Assembly: GCA_900551655.1 (NCBI GenBank)
Contig: URWM01000052.1
Coordinates: 1 to 8,389 of the forward strand
From: an uncultured Collinsella sp.
GTDB lineage: Bacteria > Actinomycetota > Coriobacteriia > Coriobacteriales > Coriobacteriaceae
Length of the DNA stretch: 8,389 bases
Direction of reading: 5' to 3'
Below, one piece after another: positions 6,377 through 8,389 of the stretch. Numbering within the stretch: the first letter of the stretch is position 1; each line of letters starts with the position of its first letter. Made by a program: the position numbers and the translations under genes. The notes under the pieces were generated by a model. The model saw nothing but the letters and a program-made list of their open reading frames with translations. It did not search any database and was not told the origin of the DNA.

Positions 6377-6412
6377 CATGAGGGGTATTGGGCTGTTAGG
6401 CCGCTCTATCCC

Positions 6413-7405
6413 TTAGTAATCCAGCTTCCACATGTAACGGCGCGTCATGTAATCCTTGTGGGTGACGGCGGAGAGCGCACGCATGTAGACGTTGTTGAGG
6501 ATCGGGGCAAAGATCAGGTGGTTGAAGTATTCGCTCACGCTGTCCTTGATGTCGTTGAGGCCGAGCTCCTTGGCGTCGAGCTGATAGACGCGCTCGCCAC
6601 CGTACTGGTTGACGAAGCGGATGCCGCGCTCGTCGTTGCAGCGGCTGCGGCCGACGCTGATGAGCTGGAACAGCGAGGTGCGCTTGTCCAGGATCTCGAA
6701 GGGGCCGTGGAAGAAGTCGCAGGTGTTGATGGTGCAAGAGTCGATCTGCAGCATCTCCTGCACATTGCAGATGCTAAAGACGTAGGCGGCACCAAAGAGC
6801 GGGCCCTGGGCCATGACGTTGATGCAGGGCTTGTCGGCGTTTTGCTCGGCCCACTTGGCAGCGAGCGGACGGGTGTACTCGACGGCCTTGCGATAGATGG
6901 GGTCGACCAAGTCGAAGGCGGCCATGGCGGTCTCGTACTCGGCATAGCCCTCGGTCTGCTGCGTGAGCTCCATGGCGATCATGGTCACGACGGCGGAGTT
7001 GGTACGGCCCATGCAGGACTCGTCAACGGCCAGGCTGTCATACTGGATCTTGTAGTCGCAGACCTCGGTGAGGCCGGACTCGTCGACATAGATGGCGATA
7101 GTGCTGGCGCCGTGGTCCTTGGCGACCTGGGCGGCGACGATGGTCTCCTTGGTGCCGCGCATGGACACGACGACGGCCAGGGTGTTCTCGTTGACGTAGG
7201 CCGGGGTGGCGTGCACGAACTCGTTGCTGGTGTAGCTGGAGCTCACGACCTGCGTGGCCTCGTGCTCCATAAAGTACTGGGCAGGATAGTTGCCGCCGTT
7301 GGATCCGCCGGCGCCAATCCACACGACGCGCTTGATGCCGCCCTTGTCTGCCTTGTCAGCCAAAACCTGGGAGACGACGTCCTTAACCTGTTCCTGAGTA
7401 ATCAT
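6413..7405 (-). CDS. SIS-domain sugar isomerase, probable fructosamine-6-phosphate deglycase 2
   Basis: A 330-residue soluble protein with two SIS domains, paralogous to the SIS protein at 1103-2086. Shared blocks include NYPAQYF (39-45), SNEF near 60, the substrate loop SMRGTKET (81-88) and the C-terminal MTRRYMWKLDY. The active-site segment reads CDFFHGPFE (229-237), so an Asp (D230) stands where the paralog and the wider family have Glu, while His233 and Glu237 are kept. The gene most likely cleaves a second glycated amino acid 6-phosphate, as GfrE and GfrF divide substrates in Salmonella; isomerase or deaminase activity is not excluded. AGAAAGG lies about ten bases before ATG 7405. It is transcribed divergently from the GntR gene, with a 205-base shared control region that places it under that regulator. 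Downstream, the hairpin 6310-6376 and the exporter promoter suggest a separate transcript. Confidence 0.9.
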   Translation of the reverse strand: MITQEQVKDVVSQVLADKADKGGIKRVVWIGAGGSNGGNYPAQYFMEHEATQVVSSSYTSNEFVHATPAYVNENTLAVVVSMRGTKETIVAAQVAKDHGASTIAIYVDESGLTEVCDYKIQYDSLAVDESCMGRTNSAVVTMIAMELTQQTEGYAEYETAMAAFDLVDPIYRKAVEYTRPLAAKWAEQNADKPCINVMAQGPLFGAAYVFSICNVQEMLQIDSCTINTCDFFHGPFEILDKRTSLFQLISVGRSRCNDERGIRFVNQYGGERVYQLDAKELGLNDIKDSVSEYFNHLIFAPILNNVYMRALSAVTHKDYMTRRYMWKLDY

Positions 7406-7443
7406 CGTGCATCAGCCTTTCTTCTCGTTTGATGCTCTCGATG

Positions 7444-7465
7444 GCATACAAGTTACATACATGTT
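7444..7465 (+). promoter_or_regulatory. Tandem 11-bp repeat pair, probable GntR operator 1
   Basis: GCATACAAGTT is followed without a gap by ACATACATGTT, two 11-base units sharing CATACA-GTT. The block matches 7583-7604 at 20 of 22 positions. An inverted unit (AGTTGTATGC, 7481-7490) lies between the two blocks. It sits 39 bases upstream of the deglycase 2 start codon, in its promoter/leader area. Assignment to the adjacent GntR protein is by position only. Confidence 0.55.
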
Positions 7466-7490
7466 TTGGTTATGTCGACTAGTTGTATGC

Positions 7491-7496
7491 TATATT
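7491..7496 (+). promoter_or_regulatory. Possible -10 box of the GntR gene
   Basis: TATATT differs from TATAAT at one position, but no good -35 is found 16-19 bases upstream. The inverted operator-like unit AGTTGTATGC abuts it at 7481-7490. If used, it would give a leader of about 105 bases containing the hairpin 7512-7543. Confidence 0.25.
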
Positions 7497-7511
7497 TGTC
7501 TTAGAAATTTT

Positions 7512-7549
7512 GCTGGTAAAGTTTTCGGCAATCCATTACCAGCGGTTTT
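7512..7549 (+). promoter_or_regulatory. Hairpin with T-rich tail in the GntR leader
   Basis: GCTGGTAA (7512-7519) and TTACCAGC (7536-7543) form a perfect eight-base stem with a 16-base loop, followed by GGTTTT (7544-7549) and then ATT. It resembles an attenuator or weak terminator placed before the GntR gene. A chance dyad in an AT-rich control region is possible. Confidence 0.4.
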
Positions 7550-7582
7550 ATTGTCATGTTGGATACATGCTTGCTTCAGTAA

Positions 7583-7604
7583 GCATACAAGTTAGATACA
7601 GGTT
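7583..7604 (+). promoter_or_regulatory. Tandem 11-bp repeat pair, probable GntR operator 2
   Basis: GCATACAAGTT followed by AGATACAGGTT, the second copy of the 7444-7465 block. It ends six bases before the GntR start codon and covers its ribosome-binding region. AAGCAT 7581-7586 also pairs with ATGCTT 7567-7572, and a related GGATACATG occurs at 7561-7569. Binding here would block the regulator's own expression, so autoregulation is likely. Confidence 0.55.
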
Positions 7605-7610
7605 GTTCGC

Positions 7611-8333
7611 ATGAGCACTTCGTCAAAAAAGAACTTGGCCCAATACGAGCGTCTGGCGGGTACGCTGCGTGACCGCATCGCCGCCGGCACCTACGCACGC
7701 GGAGACAAGCTGCCGTCCGAGATGGAGCTCATGGACGAATCGGGGCTGTCGCGCAGCACCGTGCGCCACGCGCTTAAGGTGTTAGTTGACGAGGGCCTGG
7801 TGCGCACCGAGCGCGGACGTGGCACCTTTGTGGCCGACACGCCCGCGCTCCACGAGAACAACCTGGTGTTTTCGAGCTACACGGCACAGGTCCAGGGTCA
7901 GGGCATGAAGCCCACCACGCGCACCGTGGACTCGGGCTTTGCCAAGGCGGCCGGCAGCATAGCCAAGTTCTTTGACGCCGCTGTGGGCAGCAAGCTCGTC
8001 AAGCTCGTCCGCCTACGCTACCTGGACGATGCGCCGTTGTGTCTGGAGACCACCTATCTACCACCGAGCTTTGAAGCACTCATCAATCGCGATATCAACG
8101 GTTCGCTCTACGCCGCGCTGCGACAGGAGTTCCATCGCGCACCGGCACAGGGGCATAAGACCTTTGAGGTGTGCTATGCCTCGCAAAACGAGGCGTTTTT
8201 GCTCAACGTTGAGCGCGGGCAGGCGCTGATCCTAATCACCGACTACGTCTACGACACCGACGGCCGCCCGCTCCACGTCTCCAAGCGCATCCAACGCACC
8301 GACCGCGCCAAATACACCGAGCCCATCGGCTAA
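7611..8333 (+). CDS. GntR-family transcriptional regulator (HutC type, UTRA domain)
   Basis: A 240-residue DNA-binding regulator. The N-terminal winged helix (about residues 9-76) shows the family signature: LRDRIAAGTYARGDKLPSE, LSRSTVRHALKVLVDEGLV and the wing RTERGRGTFVA. The C-terminal UTRA ligand domain (about 85-236) has LVKLVRLRYLDDAPLCLETT and the closing DYVYDTDGRPLHVSKRI segment. HutC-type regulators usually repress and are released by a phosphorylated sugar or an amino acid derivative; a fructosamine 6-phosphate would fit this locus. It is divergent to deglycase 2 and probably controls that gene and itself through the CATACAAGTT-type repeats. The ribosome site is weak (ACAGG eight bases before ATG 7611) and lies inside the repeat. 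Its stop codon shares its last base with the repeat at 8333-8367. Confidence 0.95.
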   Translation: MSTSSKKNLAQYERLAGTLRDRIAAGTYARGDKLPSEMELMDESGLSRSTVRHALKVLVDEGLVRTERGRGTFVADTPALHENNLVFSSYTAQVQGQGMKPTTRTVDSGFAKAAGSIAKFFDAAVGSKLVKLVRLRYLDDAPLCLETTYLPPSFEALINRDINGSLYAALRQEFHRAPAQGHKTFEVCYASQNEAFLLNVERGQALILITDYVYDTDGRPLHVSKRIQRTDRAKYTEPIG

Positions 8334-8367
8334 CCTGCCAAAATAAACCTGTCCCTAAATGGAAGGT
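8333..8367 (+). repeat. 35-bp palindromic intergenic repeat, copy 2
   Basis: Arms ACCTGCCA (8333-8340) and TGGAAGGT (8360-8367) flank AAATAAACCTGTCCCTAAA. It matches the reverse complement of 957-991 at 30 of 35 positions. It starts at the last base of the GntR stop codon and may form a hairpin at the end of that transcript. With copy 1 it brackets the regulator, deglycase, exporter and PTS genes in inverted orientation. Confidence 0.75.
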
Positions 8368-8374
8368 TTGGGGA

Positions 8375-8389
8375 CTGTCTCTTATACAC
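8375..8389 (-). other. Nextera (Tn5) mosaic-end adapter at contig end
   Basis: CTGTCTCTTATACAC is the reverse complement of the last 15 bases of the 19-base Tn5 mosaic end used in Nextera libraries. It mirrors the adapter at 6-38 and marks the true end of genomic sequence near 8374. Confidence 0.93.

Noticed and set aside
6299..6408. Target-site duplication around the 67-bp hairpin
   Set aside because: The 9-base repeats lie at unequal distances (2 and 23 bases) from the stem, so they do not prove transposition; kept only as an observation.
1145..7432. Long plus-strand ORFs opposite the minus-strand genes (1145-2149, 3049-3963, 4117-4920, 4984-6201, 6458-7432)
   Set aside because: They are antisense shadows of high-GC genes whose minus-strand products have clear family motifs; the shadow proteins show no recognisable domain and low-complexity Gly/Val/His/Asp-rich composition.
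7407..7595. 62-residue plus-strand ORF in the divergent control region
   Set aside because: It runs through the tandem operator-like repeats and the hairpin, has no ribosome site and no recognisable motif.
8375..8389. Natural Tn5/IS50 end
   Set aside because: It is the engineered mosaic end, paired with a complete Nextera adapter at the other end; no IS50 genes are present.
1..8389. CRISPR array, tRNA or rRNA genes, phage genes
   Set aside because: No regularly spaced repeat series, cloverleaf, rRNA segment, integrase or phage structural gene could be seen.

Overview
The window is most likely a piece of a gut actinobacterium of the class Coriobacteriia, probably Collinsella or a close relative. 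This is inferred from the high-GC coding regions, the dense Shine-Dalgarno sites, the short GGGAC-type palindromes between genes and the gene content; no rRNA or other marker gene confirms it. Both ends carry Nextera (Tn5) library adapter: bases 6-38 at the left and 8375-8389 at the right. Only about 39-8374 should be read as genomic DNA.

Layout from left to right. 39-312: no gene, a nested inverted-repeat structure (97-215) and a weak dyad after the HAD gene. 313-942 (-): HAD-family phosphatase. 957-991: palindromic repeat. 1037-1068 (-): strong intrinsic terminator. 1103-2086 (-): SIS-domain sugar isomerase/deglycase 1. 2180-2251: two hairpins. 2286-3119 (-), 3133-3927 (-) and 3964-4887 (-): mannose-family PTS subunits IID, IIC and a fused IIA-IIB. 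4904-4992: promoter and probable operators of that operon. 5071-6153 (-): EamA/DMT exporter. 6310-6376: long hairpin element. 6413-7405 (-): SIS-domain isomerase/deglycase 2. 7406-7610: divergent control region with tandem 11-bp repeats. 7611-8333 (+): GntR/HutC regulator. 8333-8367: second copy of the 957-991 repeat, in the opposite orientation.

Read together, this is a catabolic locus for a glycated amine (Amadori product, such as fructoselysine or a related fructosamine). The PTS imports and phosphorylates the sugar conjugate. One or both SIS proteins then cleave the 6-phosphate to a hexose 6-phosphate and free amino acid, which the EamA carrier could export, and the GntR/UTRA protein senses a phosphorylated intermediate. 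The arrangement resembles the Salmonella gfrABCDEF system (mannose-type PTS plus two deglycases), and fructoselysine use has been reported for Collinsella intestinalis. The families are clear from sequence; the exact substrate is an inference. No fructosamine kinase gene is seen, as expected if the PTS does the phosphorylation.

The less ordinary content is regulatory and repetitive: phased tandem repeats next to the regulator, a 17-bp motif shared by the PTS and exporter promoters, 21-bp-spaced direct repeats upstream of the PTS promoter, and several structured intergenic elements.
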